64,000 nt of DNA from Bacteroidota bacterium (GTDB taxonomy: Bacteria > Bacteroidota > Bacteroidia > B-17B0 > Aurantibacillaceae). A model generated the notes under the pieces. It saw only the letters and a list, made by a program, of their open reading frames with translations, was not told the DNA's origin and searched no databases. Of the stretch, positions 24,734 through 34,666 are shown in pieces. Position 1 is the stretch's first letter, and the number at the start of each line of letters is the position of its first letter. The translations under genes and the position numbers were made by a program. Location of the stretch: assembly GCA_016702705.1 (NCBI GenBank), contig JADJDM010000012.1, positions 178,249-242,248 on the forward strand, read 5' to 3'.

Positions 24734-24765
24734 AAAAAAACCTACTCGATTGAGTAGGTTTTTTT
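24734..24765 (+). terminator. Terminator after the DUF4412 gene
   Basis: A symmetric hairpin (ACCTACTC-GATT-GAGTAGGT) flanked by A7 and T7. It can serve both strands, ending the convergent caspase gene as well. Confidence 0.92.
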
Positions 24766-24789
24766 GTTTAAGGACTAATCATATTGTTC

Positions 24790-27700
24790 CTACCAAATCC
24801 GCCAATCGTTACTTAAATTTTCAGAACGAGATGTTGGCTTTTGTTTTCCGCCCGTTAATCGTTGCACCTCTAACTGAAGGTATTTTTGTAATTCGCTTAC
24901 CATAATTTTTTTATCGTGATTGTAATCCGCTTTTAATTCTTTAAGTCCTTTTAGCAAACAATATGTAAATACTCCATTGTTCCACTGAGCACCTTCCATT
25001 GCATACTCGGCGCCTCCGGCTGATGAAATCACTACTGTACCATTTCCCTTTCTGATATCGGTAAACAACTCTTTCATCATTTCAAAGCTGTTATTTAACC
25101 CTATACGCTTAACTGAAGTTCCAGTGATACTCCTAAATTTAACATCGCCTTCCTCCTTTGTAACATTACTTGTGTTTGCAACCAACATCACTTCCTCTTT
25201 ATCTACTTCTCCGCTATGACAGGCATCTATTAATAATAATTTGTTTAGTGAGGCAATTCCGTTAAGCATATCTTCCAGTTTTTCGTACGCCAAACCGTTT
25301 TGTTCTGGTTTACTAAAATCCATATCATGATTGGCTAAGTAGTAATTTAAATTTGCATCTAACACACCATGTCCAGCAACAAAAACAACAACATGGTCAT
25401 TAATTGTTGCTTTTTCTAAAAACGATTTAATTTTCATTTCATTAGTGAGTGTAGCCGATTCGTTGTTAAGAATTAACTCATTCACGTTTTTAAAAAGTGT
25501 GTCCTGCTTAAATAGACTCAACATGTTTTCGGCATCTTTTGATGCGTAATTTAAATTGAATTTCTTATCACTGTATTTCGAAACACCAATCGTAACCATA
25601 TAAAGAGAAGGTTTCCCAACTTCCTTGGTGTTTAATATTTCAAATGTTTCGGCAATAGATTCAGCCCCTGCTTCGTTCATTACAGAAACTTCGATTTTAT
25701 TTTTGCCTGATGCTAATTGTATTTTAATTTCTTCAGCAATTGCATTGGTTTTTTTCTCCTTCACGGAAATTCCATTTACTCCACCCATTGGAATCCCATT
25801 TACTCGAACAAACATCCTATCGAGCTTAAACTTATCATCGGTTGCACTTATACTTAAATTAATAGATTCCGCTATAGTATTAGGAGGCAAGGACGCATGG
25901 TTTTTTATCTCTACAACAGGCAAATGCATTTCACCTGATAGTTGCTCTTCGGTAAAACCCATTTTCTTAATTCGCTTTTCATGTGCGTATTTATATGATT
26001 TTTCCAATTCAATATTTGTTGAGCCAATACGCTGCATAATAATATCAGGGCGATTAAATTTTAAATCAAATTGTTCAAAAGGATATACTTTCATGTCTTT
26101 TACAAAGTGAATGTATTTAGTTGCTCCTTTGGTGCAATAGTAATATTGGTCGGGAGTAACAATTGCATAATCATCTTCCCCAATATCTACCATAGTTAAT
26201 ATTTCTTTTCCAGTTTCTAAATCCCATAGTTTTTTTGTTCCGTCGTAAGAAGCAGAAAGTAAACGTTTATTATCTTCACTAAAAGCAACAGAAAAAACGT
26301 AGGCATTGTGGCCTTGTAAAGTATGTATCAATTTTCCATCAGTGAAAGAATGAATCAAAATTGTATTGCCTTGATTAGTTGCAAACGCAATCATTGTTTC
26401 ATTAGCATTCACTTCGTGTGCGCTGCTCATTTGACCTTTAAAAACAATTGATTTAACAAGTTTACCACTTGGTAATTCCCACACATTTAATTTTTGCCTA
26501 ACCCATCCACTATCAATTGAATTATTAAAAATATATTTTTTGTTTAGACTTTGCCCTATGATATATCCCGAGCTCCATCCTTGCAACTTCATTTTCCCAA
26601 AAGTTTTCTTCTTAATATTATATGTTTTAAAAGTACTGTCGCCGCCATACATGCTTGTATACTCCTTTAAAAACAAGTCTTGTGAGCCCGGCATAAAATA
26701 ACTATCACCAGAAATAAAACTTGCATCCTTACTTTTCTTAGTGATATTATTTAATATCACTTCATAGTTTGCCCCGCCCCATGATTCTTTCTCACTAACT
26801 TTAATATCGGCTTTATATTCAAATGTCACAAACTGCTCAGCATTTTCGCTAATACCAGAAATTATTTTTTTATTTGAAGAAACAGAACTCGAATCGATTT
26901 CCTTCAGTGAATCCATGTTTGCGATTTTCACAACACGTTTTGTTCCTGTGCCATCATAAATATCGCAAACTATTTTTTTATAATCCTTTGTTGGATAAAA
27001 AGCAATAACATGCCCTTTAATTGCATCGTGTACATTTGGAAAATCCCATATTCTAACACCCCCCATTCCGCATGTTACTGGAGTGTGTGCCTTGGGTAAA
27101 AAGGCCACTGAAAAAGGCGTGTAAGCAGTACTTTGTAATTCACAAACAGTTTTCCCCGTTTCAAAATCATATATTTTTGAACCAACAAAAACATACTTCG
27201 AATCATTAGTTATCGCAGAAAAACCATAGGTTGTGCTATCAGGCAATACAATTCGTTTTTCCGTTGTTTTATTTTTTATAATAAGTCGGTAATGATCAAA
27301 CTTCCATTTATCGCGCGTAATAAAGTGTTCGAATAGTATTTGGTGAATACCATCCGGTGCTGTTTCTGTTATGGTTTTTTTATCTATTGATAAATTCGTT
27401 GCTGATCTAAACATTCGTGCAACATGCATCTTTGCATAATCATAAGGCACATCACTTCTAATGTAAGTCATGTTTTTCGTGTTTAAATCAAACTTCATTA
27501 AATCGTTAGAGTAAGTTAGATTTACCATTAATGAAAGATTATCTTCTGTAAACCAACATGAATCCGCCTTTGTAAGCAAGTTCTCCAATTTATACACTAA
27601 ACTTCTGAGCTCTCTTCCCGTTTTAACATCCCATACTTTTATCACATCTGATGTGTGAACGGTGGCAATCATTCTTCCATCCTTACTAAACGAAGCTTCG

Positions 27701-27837
27701 TTTGGAAAACTATATCCTGCAGAAACTACCAACTCAGCAAATGAAGTTTGAGAGTAAAGATGGCTAGAAAAAACGGTCAAAATTATAAATGCACAAACAT
27801 TTAAATGTTTCGAAATAGTAATTGCAATATTCTTCAT
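24790..27837 (-). CDS. Secreted WD40-repeat protein with C-terminal caspase domain
   Basis: 1015 residues from ATG 27837. The open frame extends further upstream, but that part lies in the phoH terminator. Signal peptide about 1-30 (ends LYSQ). WD40-like repeats run over about 35-590 (e.g. AYVFSVAFSEDNKRLLSASYDGTKKLWDLETG). An immunoglobulin-like linker (about 640-740) precedes a peptidase C14 domain (about 750-1010) with catalytic His in FVAGHGVLD (about 822) and Cys in LIDACHSGEVD (about 873). Export is unusual for a caspase-like enzyme, so targets are probably envelope or extracellular. No T9SS tail is seen. The substrate and any role in cell death are unknown. Confidence 0.9.
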   Translation of the reverse strand: MKNIAITISKHLNVCAFIILTVFSSHLYSQTSFAELVVSAGYSFPNEASFSKDGRMIATVHTSDVIKVWDVKTGRELRSLVYKLENLLTKADSCWFTEDNLSLMVNLTYSNDLMKFDLNTKNMTYIRSDVPYDYAKMHVARMFRSATNLSIDKKTITETAPDGIHQILFEHFITRDKWKFDHYRLIIKNKTTEKRIVLPDSTTYGFSAITNDSKYVFVGSKIYDFETGKTVCELQSTAYTPFSVAFLPKAHTPVTCGMGGVRIWDFPNVHDAIKGHVIAFYPTKDYKKIVCDIYDGTGTKRVVKIANMDSLKEIDSSSVSSNKKIISGISENAEQFVTFEYKADIKVSEKESWGGANYEVILNNITKKSKDASFISGDSYFMPGSQDLFLKEYTSMYGGDSTFKTYNIKKKTFGKMKLQGWSSGYIIGQSLNKKYIFNNSIDSGWVRQKLNVWELPSGKLVKSIVFKGQMSSAHEVNANETMIAFATNQGNTILIHSFTDGKLIHTLQGHNAYVFSVAFSEDNKRLLSASYDGTKKLWDLETGKEILTMVDIGEDDYAIVTPDQYYYCTKGATKYIHFVKDMKVYPFEQFDLKFNRPDIIMQRIGSTNIELEKSYKYAHEKRIKKMGFTEEQLSGEMHLPVVEIKNHASLPPNTIAESINLSISATDDKFKLDRMFVRVNGIPMGGVNGISVKEKKTNAIAEEIKIQLASGKNKIEVSVMNEAGAESIAETFEILNTKEVGKPSLYMVTIGVSKYSDKKFNLNYASKDAENMLSLFKQDTLFKNVNELILNNESATLTNEMKIKSFLEKATINDHVVVFVAGHGVLDANLNYYLANHDMDFSKPEQNGLAYEKLEDMLNGIASLNKLLLIDACHSGEVDKEEVMLVANTSNVTKEEGDVKFRSITGTSVKRIGLNNSFEMMKELFTDIRKGNGTVVISSAGGAEYAMEGAQWNNGVFTYCLLKGLKELKADYNHDKKIMVSELQKYLQLEVQRLTGGKQKPTSRSENLSNDWRIW

Positions 27838-27876
27838 TGTATATAATGGATTGTAATATAAATTTAATTGAAACAA

Positions 27877-27915
27877 ATAAAAAAAGCCAAGATTTAAAAA
27901 ATAAATCTTGGCTTT
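27877..27915 (-). terminator. Terminator after the phoH-like gene
   Basis: A perfect 14-bp stem (AAAGCCAAGATTTA / TAAATCTTGGCTTT) with a 5-base loop and T-run on the minus strand, 18 bases after the stop. It lies upstream of the caspase start. Confidence 0.92.
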
Positions 27916-27933
27916 CATTAATCTTCCTTCAGC

Positions 27934-29292
27934 TTACAGTAATTCGTTAGCAAGATTTGCTAACTCGCTACGCTCACCTCTTTCTAAAGTAATATGTGCA
28001 TACAATGGTTTATCCGCAATTTTATCTATTAAATAAGAAAGTCCATTACTTTGCGCATCTAAGTATGGCGTATCAATTTGATGAACATCGCCTGTAAACA
28101 CTATTTTAGTGTTTTCCCCTGCACGAGTAATAATTGTTTTTACTTCATGAGGCGTTAAGTTTTGTGCTTCATCAACAATAAAAAATACATTACTTAAACT
28201 TCTTCCACGTATGTAAGCTAAAGGACAAACAACTAATTTTTCTTTCTCCACCATTTCATCGATTTGCTTGTATTCCTTTTCTTTTTCGCTAAATTGATTC
28301 TTAATGAATTTTAAATTATCCCAAAGCGGCTCCATGTAAGGGTTTAACTTTGATTTAATATCTCCAGGTAAGTACCCAATATCCTTATTACTTAAAGGTA
28401 CAATTGGACGCGCTAAATAAATTTGATGAAAATCCCTTCTTTGCTCTAATGCTCCAGCTAATGACAATAAGGTTTTACCTGTACCTGCAACACCTTGTAT
28501 CGTTACTAGTTTAATATTCGGATTCATGATAGCATCCAATGCAAATGCTTGCTCTGCATTTTTTGGCATTACACCAAATGTTGCAGCTTTATGAACACGA
28601 CGTAATGTTGAAGTCTCCGAATCAAAAGTTGCCAACACTGATTTTTGTGCATTCTTTAAGATAAAGAAATGATTTGCAACAGGCTTCATTTTTTTGTGAG
28701 TTGCTTCAATTGCAACTGCCCCTTGTTCGTATATCGCATCAATTGCATCTACAGAAACTTTATCAATTACCGTGCGACCTGTATAAAGTTCGTCAACATG
28801 TTTAATTTTTCCTGTTTCATAATCTTCTGCAACTAAATTAAGTGACTTTGCTTTTAAACGTAGGTTAATATCCTTTGTAACAAGTACAACTTTTCTACCT
28901 GGATTATGCTCCGCAACAATTAAAGCGCAATTCAAAATTTTATGATCAGCCTTACGTTCGCCAAATATTTTTTCAGAATCGATTTTGCTATTGTAGTTCA
29001 TTTCAATTTTGAACATACCATGGCCTTTGCCATTAATGTTTGTCCACTCTTGTAAGGAGTGATTGCCCGACAATTTATCTAAATAACGAGAGAACTCTCT
29101 TGCAGCAAAATTCTTACTATCATTCCCCTTTTTAAAATTATCTAACTCCTCAAGCACCGTAATTGGAATGACCACGTCGTGTTCCTTAAAGTTTTTAATT
29201 GCAGTGTGATCATAAATAATCACTGAGGTATCGAGTACAAATATTTTTTTTGCACTTTCAGAAGCTGTTGTTTTAGTTTGCCTTTTAGCCAT
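27934..29292 (-). CDS. PIN-PhoH family ATPase/ribonuclease
   Basis: 452 residues. The N-terminal PIN domain (about 15-150) has acidic residues in VLDTSVIIYD and LEELDNF and the VVLVTKDINLRLKAK segment. The PhoH ATPase (about 240-445) has Walker A GVAGTGKT (about 266) and Walker B FFIVDEAQNLT. Known: PIN-PhoH proteins act as RNA helicase/RNases. The upstream gap (29293-29403) holds no gene. Confidence 0.92.
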   Translation of the reverse strand: MAKRQTKTTASESAKKIFVLDTSVIIYDHTAIKNFKEHDVVIPITVLEELDNFKKGNDSKNFAAREFSRYLDKLSGNHSLQEWTNINGKGHGMFKIEMNYNSKIDSEKIFGERKADHKILNCALIVAEHNPGRKVVLVTKDINLRLKAKSLNLVAEDYETGKIKHVDELYTGRTVIDKVSVDAIDAIYEQGAVAIEATHKKMKPVANHFFILKNAQKSVLATFDSETSTLRRVHKAATFGVMPKNAEQAFALDAIMNPNIKLVTIQGVAGTGKTLLSLAGALEQRRDFHQIYLARPIVPLSNKDIGYLPGDIKSKLNPYMEPLWDNLKFIKNQFSEKEKEYKQIDEMVEKEKLVVCPLAYIRGRSLSNVFFIVDEAQNLTPHEVKTIITRAGENTKIVFTGDVHQIDTPYLDAQSNGLSYLIDKIADKPLYAHITLERGERSELANLANELL

Positions 29293-29403
29293 AAAATGAA
29301 AGTTAATTATGTAATTCTAAACTACATTCAAAATAGGCATTAAAAACTACTTTTGCAAATAGAAATTAACAACTCTATGTTTACACCCTATAATTCTAAA
29401 AAA

Positions 29404-29435
29404 TTTGAATGAAACACAATAAAAGCTTAATTTTA
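29404..29435 (+). promoter_or_regulatory. Promoter of the PorZ-like gene
   Basis: TTTG, 20 bases, then TAATTTTA fits the Bacteroidota -33/-7 pattern, 15 bases before ATG 29451. Confidence 0.55.
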
Positions 29436-29450
29436 GCGTATTAAATTGCT

Positions 29451-31859
29451 ATGAAAACGAGTAAAATCAAACATTTTATATTCCTTTGCTTTTTTGCCAT
29501 TCAATATACGAATGCTCAGAATGCGTTAAAGATGTTTGAGTGGCGAGATCATCTATCTTATAACAGAGCTTATTCGATTGCTGAATACGACAATAAAATT
29601 TATTGTGCAGTTACAATTCCCGACCCAGGAAACGATCCGTTTTACAAACAAACAAATCAAGGTATTTATTATTTCGATAAAAACACTTCTTCTTACGAGC
29701 ACCTATCAAAAGTTAATGGTCTTTCTGATACAGATCCAATCTTACTAAAAACCAACAATTACAACAATACACTGTTTATTGGTTACGAAAATAGTAATAT
29801 CGATATATTAAAAAATGGGGCAGTAATAAACATTTCCGATTTAAAAAGAAAACAAATAATAGGCAGTAAAAAAATAAATGCAGTTACATTTAAAAACAAT
29901 TTAGCCTATGTTAGCACTGCACTTGGCATTATTGTAATTGATACTGATATTGGAGAGATAAAAGATAGTTATATCATCGGAGCAGGAGGAACCTTTCTAA
30001 ATATATATGATTGTGCTTTATCAAACACTAAAATATTTGCAGCCACTTCAACAGGAATTTATACTGCCAATTTAAACTCAAGCAATCTTTCTAACTTTCA
30101 AGAGTGGACTTTAGAATCTTCTTTACCTTCTGGGCCTTACAATACAATTGTTAATTTTAAAGGAACCATAATTACTAATTTTTCTAAATACATTCAATCC
30201 AACCAAGCTACTTTAACACAAGACACGCTTTATACTTATAACGGGAGTACATGGATAAAATATCCACATAAATTACACAACCAATATAGCTATACGGTTT
30301 CAAAAATCATCGCAGATGACGCGAAAAATAGAATTGCCTTTTTAGACCCCTATAATATTGAGGTTAGAGACGATATAGGAAATTTTTACAGTAAAATATG
30401 GTCTTATACCACAACAACTTATTTAGCAGAACAAGACTTGGTTTTTGATGCAGACCTTAATTATTATTGGGTAGCAGATAGAAACTTGGGGCTCATAAAG
30501 TGCAAGGTAAATTCTGTTTCTTCAACACCTCTTGATTTTCAAAAATACAAGCCCAATTCGCCTAATACCTTTATGGCAAACGATATAAAAGTAATTAATA
30601 ATAAATTAATTGTTGCTCCTGTATATTTAACCGATTACCCAATCTCTTTATACGCTCAAGAAGGGATTTATATTTTAGAAAATGAAGAATGGAGGCATGA
30701 CAAAAAAGTTTTAGGTGGCCCTTACTTTGATATAAACAGTGTTGCCGTAGACCCTAAAGATGAAAATCATTTTTTTGCTGGAAGTTATGGCGGCGGGGTT
30801 TTCGAATACTTAAACGATAGTATGATCAATGTATTTAACTGCACTAATTCTCCTTTACCACTTGCTCAAGGAAGTTCTGGCTCAGACACTCGTGTTACTT
30901 GTGTTGAAACAGACTCTGATGGTAATTTGTGGGTTGCATCCGCTCACACAAATAAAATCATTACTGCAAGAGGTGTTGATGGAACATGGCATTCATTAAG
31001 TTTTGCGAATTCCTTTATTAAATCCGAGCAACTTATCGTTGATAAAACAAATCAAGTTTGGGTAACCACGCTTAATCCATCTATAGTAGTTTATAAGCAT
31101 GATGGCAGTTTTTCTGCGCCATCAACTGCAAACACATTCACCATAACAACCGCGGATGCTGAAGGGCAAATAAATGCAGCGATAATTTATTGTATACAAG
31201 AGGACAATGAAGGTGATATTTGGATTGGAACCAACAAAGGCATTTATGTTATTTATGATCCTGAAAACGTTGCAGAAAAAGGCGGAGTAAACGCGCAACA
31301 AATTTTTATTGAAGAAGAAGGTGCAACTAAAATTTTGTTCGAAACGGAAGATGTGAAATGTATTGCGATTGATGGAGCAAATAATAAATGGGTTGGTACT
31401 GGCAAAAACGGTGTGTTTTGTATTTCGCCTGATGGCCAAAAAGAATTATTTCATTTCACCAAAGAAAACAGTCCATTGTTTTCGAATTCGATTATAGAAA
31501 TTGCTCTTAACCAAAAAACAGGAGAGGTGTTTATTACTACTGATAAAGGCCTTATTTCTTTTCAAAACACTATCCTTGAAGGAAATGAAAAGTTTGAAGA
31601 TGTTTATGCTTATCCAAATCCTGTAAAATCAAGTTATACTGGTCCAGTAATGATAAAAGGACTTATTGATAAATCAAGCATGAAAATTACAGATGTTGCA
31701 GGTAACATGGTTTACGAAGCAACAGTTGAAGGCGGACAAGCGGTTTGGTACGCTAAAAATTTTAAAGGAGAACGTGTTGCAAGTGGAGTTTATTTAGTTA
31801 TGTGTGCAACTTCTGATGGAGCTCAAAAAAAAGTAACTAAAATTTTAGTTCTTAACTAA
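29451..31859 (+). CDS. porZ: PorZ-like T9SS beta-propeller protein
   Basis: 802 residues. A signal peptide (ends TNAQ, about 22) precedes two beta-propeller domains. The first motif is FEWRDHLSYNRAYSIAEYDNKIYCAV; later come GNLWVASAHTNKI and EGDIWIGTNKGIYV, two-component-regulator-propeller-type blades. A type A T9SS domain follows (about 725-802; YPNPVKSSYTG, GVYLVMC). Layout and length match PorZ, a surface part of the T9SS attachment complex in Porphyromonas that binds anionic LPS. A secreted propeller of other function is the alternative. Its 3' end overlaps the convergent permease gene by 8 bases. Confidence 0.75.
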   Translation: MKTSKIKHFIFLCFFAIQYTNAQNALKMFEWRDHLSYNRAYSIAEYDNKIYCAVTIPDPGNDPFYKQTNQGIYYFDKNTSSYEHLSKVNGLSDTDPILLKTNNYNNTLFIGYENSNIDILKNGAVINISDLKRKQIIGSKKINAVTFKNNLAYVSTALGIIVIDTDIGEIKDSYIIGAGGTFLNIYDCALSNTKIFAATSTGIYTANLNSSNLSNFQEWTLESSLPSGPYNTIVNFKGTIITNFSKYIQSNQATLTQDTLYTYNGSTWIKYPHKLHNQYSYTVSKIIADDAKNRIAFLDPYNIEVRDDIGNFYSKIWSYTTTTYLAEQDLVFDADLNYYWVADRNLGLIKCKVNSVSSTPLDFQKYKPNSPNTFMANDIKVINNKLIVAPVYLTDYPISLYAQEGIYILENEEWRHDKKVLGGPYFDINSVAVDPKDENHFFAGSYGGGVFEYLNDSMINVFNCTNSPLPLAQGSSGSDTRVTCVETDSDGNLWVASAHTNKIITARGVDGTWHSLSFANSFIKSEQLIVDKTNQVWVTTLNPSIVVYKHDGSFSAPSTANTFTITTADAEGQINAAIIYCIQEDNEGDIWIGTNKGIYVIYDPENVAEKGGVNAQQIFIEEEGATKILFETEDVKCIAIDGANNKWVGTGKNGVFCISPDGQKELFHFTKENSPLFSNSIIEIALNQKTGEVFITTDKGLISFQNTILEGNEKFEDVYAYPNPVKSSYTGPVMIKGLIDKSSMKITDVAGNMVYEATVEGGQAVWYAKNFKGERVASGVYLVMCATSDGAQKKVTKILVLN

Positions 31860-32586
31860 AGAATAAAAACTTAACTAAAGTAACCATACCTGTTACTAAA
31901 ATTAAACCCAACACAATAAACTTAAATTGTGTTTCCGAAATTTTTTCAAGAATTTTCTTACCAATAAAAGTTCCAATTATACCTACTACTAATAAAATGG
32001 GGATTAAATATAAATCATCTTTATGCACATACCCATTTACAAAATAAATCACACCCCTACTCGCATCAATTGCTAAATCTATAATTGCAGATGTAACAAT
32101 AAACACTTCCATTCGCATATTAAAAGCTGCCAATACCAAACCTCTAATTGCCCCGCCTGTTCCCAAAAGCCCAGCAACAAAACCAGAGGTTATGCCCCCA
32201 CTAATTGCGTTAAAGGAAGTGGGTTCTATTTTAAAATTTCTGAATATGATAAGAAAGCTACTTAAGGCAATTAAGAAAATGGCTAAGGAAATTTCGAGCA
32301 ATTTTGAATCAATATATTTTGTTAGAAAAGCGCCTGCAATTACAAATAATACAGCTGGAATACCCATCTTTATTATCATTACCTTATCGAAACCCTTCTT
32401 AAACATGGCAATTTTAGTGATGTTACTAGCTAAATGAAAAACTGCAGTAACGCCTAGAACGGAATGAAAATCAAGAAAAAAACCTGCAATGGGAACAAAA
32501 AATAAGGATGAACCAAAACCACCAACTGTGCCAAGTACTTCTGCCAACAAAGCCAACAGAATAAAATATAACAAATTATCCATCAT
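31852..32586 (-). CDS. TauE/SafE-family membrane permease
   Basis: 244 residues with seven or eight helices and the family motifs GTVGGFGSSLFFVP near the N-terminus and GFVAGLLGTGGAIRG in the middle. Start ATG 32586 (ATG 32583 equally possible). Members export sulfite or organosulfonates or take up small anions. The substrate cannot be told here, and no sulfur genes are adjacent. Confidence 0.88.
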   Translation of the reverse strand: MMDNLLYFILLALLAEVLGTVGGFGSSLFFVPIAGFFLDFHSVLGVTAVFHLASNITKIAMFKKGFDKVMIIKMGIPAVLFVIAGAFLTKYIDSKLLEISLAIFLIALSSFLIIFRNFKIEPTSFNAISGGITSGFVAGLLGTGGAIRGLVLAAFNMRMEVFIVTSAIIDLAIDASRGVIYFVNGYVHKDDLYLIPILLVVGIIGTFIGKKILEKISETQFKFIVLGLILVTGMVTLVKFLFFS

Positions 32587-32730
32587 ACAATGAACTACAA
32601 AGTTCGTCAATTTGTCATTAGGAAGCTAATTAAATCCTTTATAAACTGCCCATTTCGTTAATATTTAGTTGAAATTAGCTGAGGATTGTTTTACAAATAT
32701 TCGTACTTTCAAAGTCTCTAAATTTGGTAG

Positions 32731-34212
32731 GTGAACCCATTAAAAAAACTTGCAGGACAAACAGCAATTTATGGCTTAAGCACCATAGTACCCAGGTTCT
32801 TAAACTACCTTCTCACTCCTCTACTTACTTATATTTTTGATAAACCCGTTGATTTTGGTGTAAACACAGTGATATATTCATATATCTCCTTTATCAACAT
32901 TATTTTTACTTATGGCATGGAGACGGCATTTTTTAATTTTGCCAGTAAATCCGAAAACAAAAATACAGTTTATAGCACTGCTCTTATTTCAATTTTAGCG
33001 AGTACTGCTTCACTATCGCTTATCCTTCTGCTTTTTTCAAGTCAACTCGCCAGTTTAACTAATTTTAGCGACCATACTAATTTTATTGTTTGGTCTATTT
33101 TAATTGTTGGTACGGATGCATTGATGGCCATTCCCTTTGCTAGATTAAGATTAAACAACAATGCAAAAAAATTCGCTGCAATTAAAATGGCAAATGTTTT
33201 TTTAAATGTTTTCCTAAATGTGTTTTATTTTGTTATTTGTAAAAATGCTTATGAAGCTAATTTAGCTACAGGCGAAGAGAGTATCTTTGCAAGCCTATAT
33301 AATCCAGAAATTGGGATTGGTTATTCTTTTCTTGCCAACCTAATTGCCAATTTAGTTTCATTGTTACTGTTAGCCAAAGAGTTTACAGGTTTCGAATATA
33401 AATTTGATAAGTTACTTTGGAAAAAAATGCTTCTCTATGCTTTGCCATTGTTAATAGTTGGTTTAGCAGGGATGATAAATGAAACTTTTGATAGACTTAT
33501 TTTAGAATATTTACTTCCAAAAAATATAGGCCTTCACGAAGTTGGTGTTTATGGCGCTTGTTATAAGATTTCGATTTTAATGACCATTTTTATTCAAGCA
33601 TTTAGATATGCCGCAGAGCCATTTTTCTTTAATAATGAAAGCAATACTGATTCAAAAAAAATGAACGCTTTAGTGATGAAGTATTTTGTTATTGGTTGTT
33701 CACTGATTTTTTTAGGAACCATGATGAATTTAAGTTGGATTCAAAAATTTGTTAGTGAACCTTACCGCGTTGGAATTCATGTTGTGCCAATATTACTAAT
33801 AGCGAATCTGTTTTTAGGAATCTATTACAATCTTTCTATTTGGTATAAACTTACTGGACAAACTAAGTTTGGCGCGCTTATAACAATTGTTGGGGCTACA
33901 GTAACTTTGGTCATCAATTTTGTGTTTATCCCAAGATACAGTTACACCGCTTCTGCCTGGGCAACTTTGCTTTCATATGGTTTAATGATGATTATTTCTT
34001 ACTTTTTGGGGAAAAAATTCTACCCGGTAAAATATAATCTAAAAAATATCTTCTTTTTCTTTTCAATCGCTTTATTATTCTACTTTATCTCATTAAGCTA
34101 CAAAGGTTCAGTATCAACAAGTGTTGAACTTATTATAAATAATGTTTTTGTTCTATTGTATTGTTTTATTTTTTACAAATTTGAATTGCCTAACTTAAAA
34201 AAAGCAAAGTAA
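32731..34212 (+). CDS. Polysaccharide/lipid II-type flippase (MOP superfamily)
   Basis: 493 residues with about 14 helices. The start reads LKKLAGQTAIYGLSTIVPRFLNYLLTPLLT, followed by YGMETAFFNFA, as in Bacteroidota oligosaccharide flippases of the Wzx group. Start GTG 32731. It moves a lipid-linked glycan across the inner membrane (known for the family). The dut gene starts directly after its stop (TAAATG), so the two share a transcript. Confidence 0.9.
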   Translation: MNPLKKLAGQTAIYGLSTIVPRFLNYLLTPLLTYIFDKPVDFGVNTVIYSYISFINIIFTYGMETAFFNFASKSENKNTVYSTALISILASTASLSLILLLFSSQLASLTNFSDHTNFIVWSILIVGTDALMAIPFARLRLNNNAKKFAAIKMANVFLNVFLNVFYFVICKNAYEANLATGEESIFASLYNPEIGIGYSFLANLIANLVSLLLLAKEFTGFEYKFDKLLWKKMLLYALPLLIVGLAGMINETFDRLILEYLLPKNIGLHEVGVYGACYKISILMTIFIQAFRYAAEPFFFNNESNTDSKKMNALVMKYFVIGCSLIFLGTMMNLSWIQKFVSEPYRVGIHVVPILLIANLFLGIYYNLSIWYKLTGQTKFGALITIVGATVTLVINFVFIPRYSYTASAWATLLSYGLMMIISYFLGKKFYPVKYNLKNIFFFFSIALLFYFISLSYKGSVSTSVELIINNVFVLLYCFIFYKFELPNLKKAK

Positions 34213-34647
34213 ATGACTATTAAAATCATTAATCACAGCTCACATGATTTACCTCATTATGCTACTGAGCAATCTGCGGGCATGGACCTAAGAGCTAACT
34301 TAACTGAAAGTATTGAGTTAAAGCCATTGCAAAGAACCTTAGTTCCAACTGGTTTATTTATGGAACTTACTAAAGGTTATGAAGCGCAAATAAGGCCAAG
34401 AAGTGGTTTAGCATTTAAAAATGGGGTAACCGTTTTAAACTCCCCAGGTACAATTGACGCAGATTACCGAGGCGAAATAAAAGTACTATTAGTAAATTTA
34501 TCTAACGAACCATTTGTAATTAATAACGGAGAACGTATTGCACAAATGGTAATTGCAAAACACGAAACCATTAAATGGGAACTAGTGCAATCACTTGAAG
34601 AAAGTGAAAGAAGTGCTGGTGGATTTGGAAGTACGGGGACTAAATAA
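34213..34647 (+). CDS. dut: dUTP diphosphatase
   Basis: A 144-residue trimeric dUTPase, hydrolysing dUTP to dUMP and pyrophosphate. Seen motifs: SAGMDLRA (1), RPRSGLA (2), GTIDADYRGEI (3), GERIAQMVI (4) and the GGFGSTG C-terminal arm (5). Complete and of normal length. Stop of the flippase abuts the start. Confidence 0.97.
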   Translation: MTIKIINHSSHDLPHYATEQSAGMDLRANLTESIELKPLQRTLVPTGLFMELTKGYEAQIRPRSGLAFKNGVTVLNSPGTIDADYRGEIKVLLVNLSNEPFVINNGERIAQMVIAKHETIKWELVQSLEESERSAGGFGSTGTK

Positions 34648-34666
34648 TCTTGCATTCTTTTTTCCA

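Noticed and set aside
34595..34666. Upstream start for the membrane protein that overlaps dut
   Set aside because: It would overlap the conserved C-terminal arm of dUTPase by 53 bases. ATG 34667 is a more natural start.
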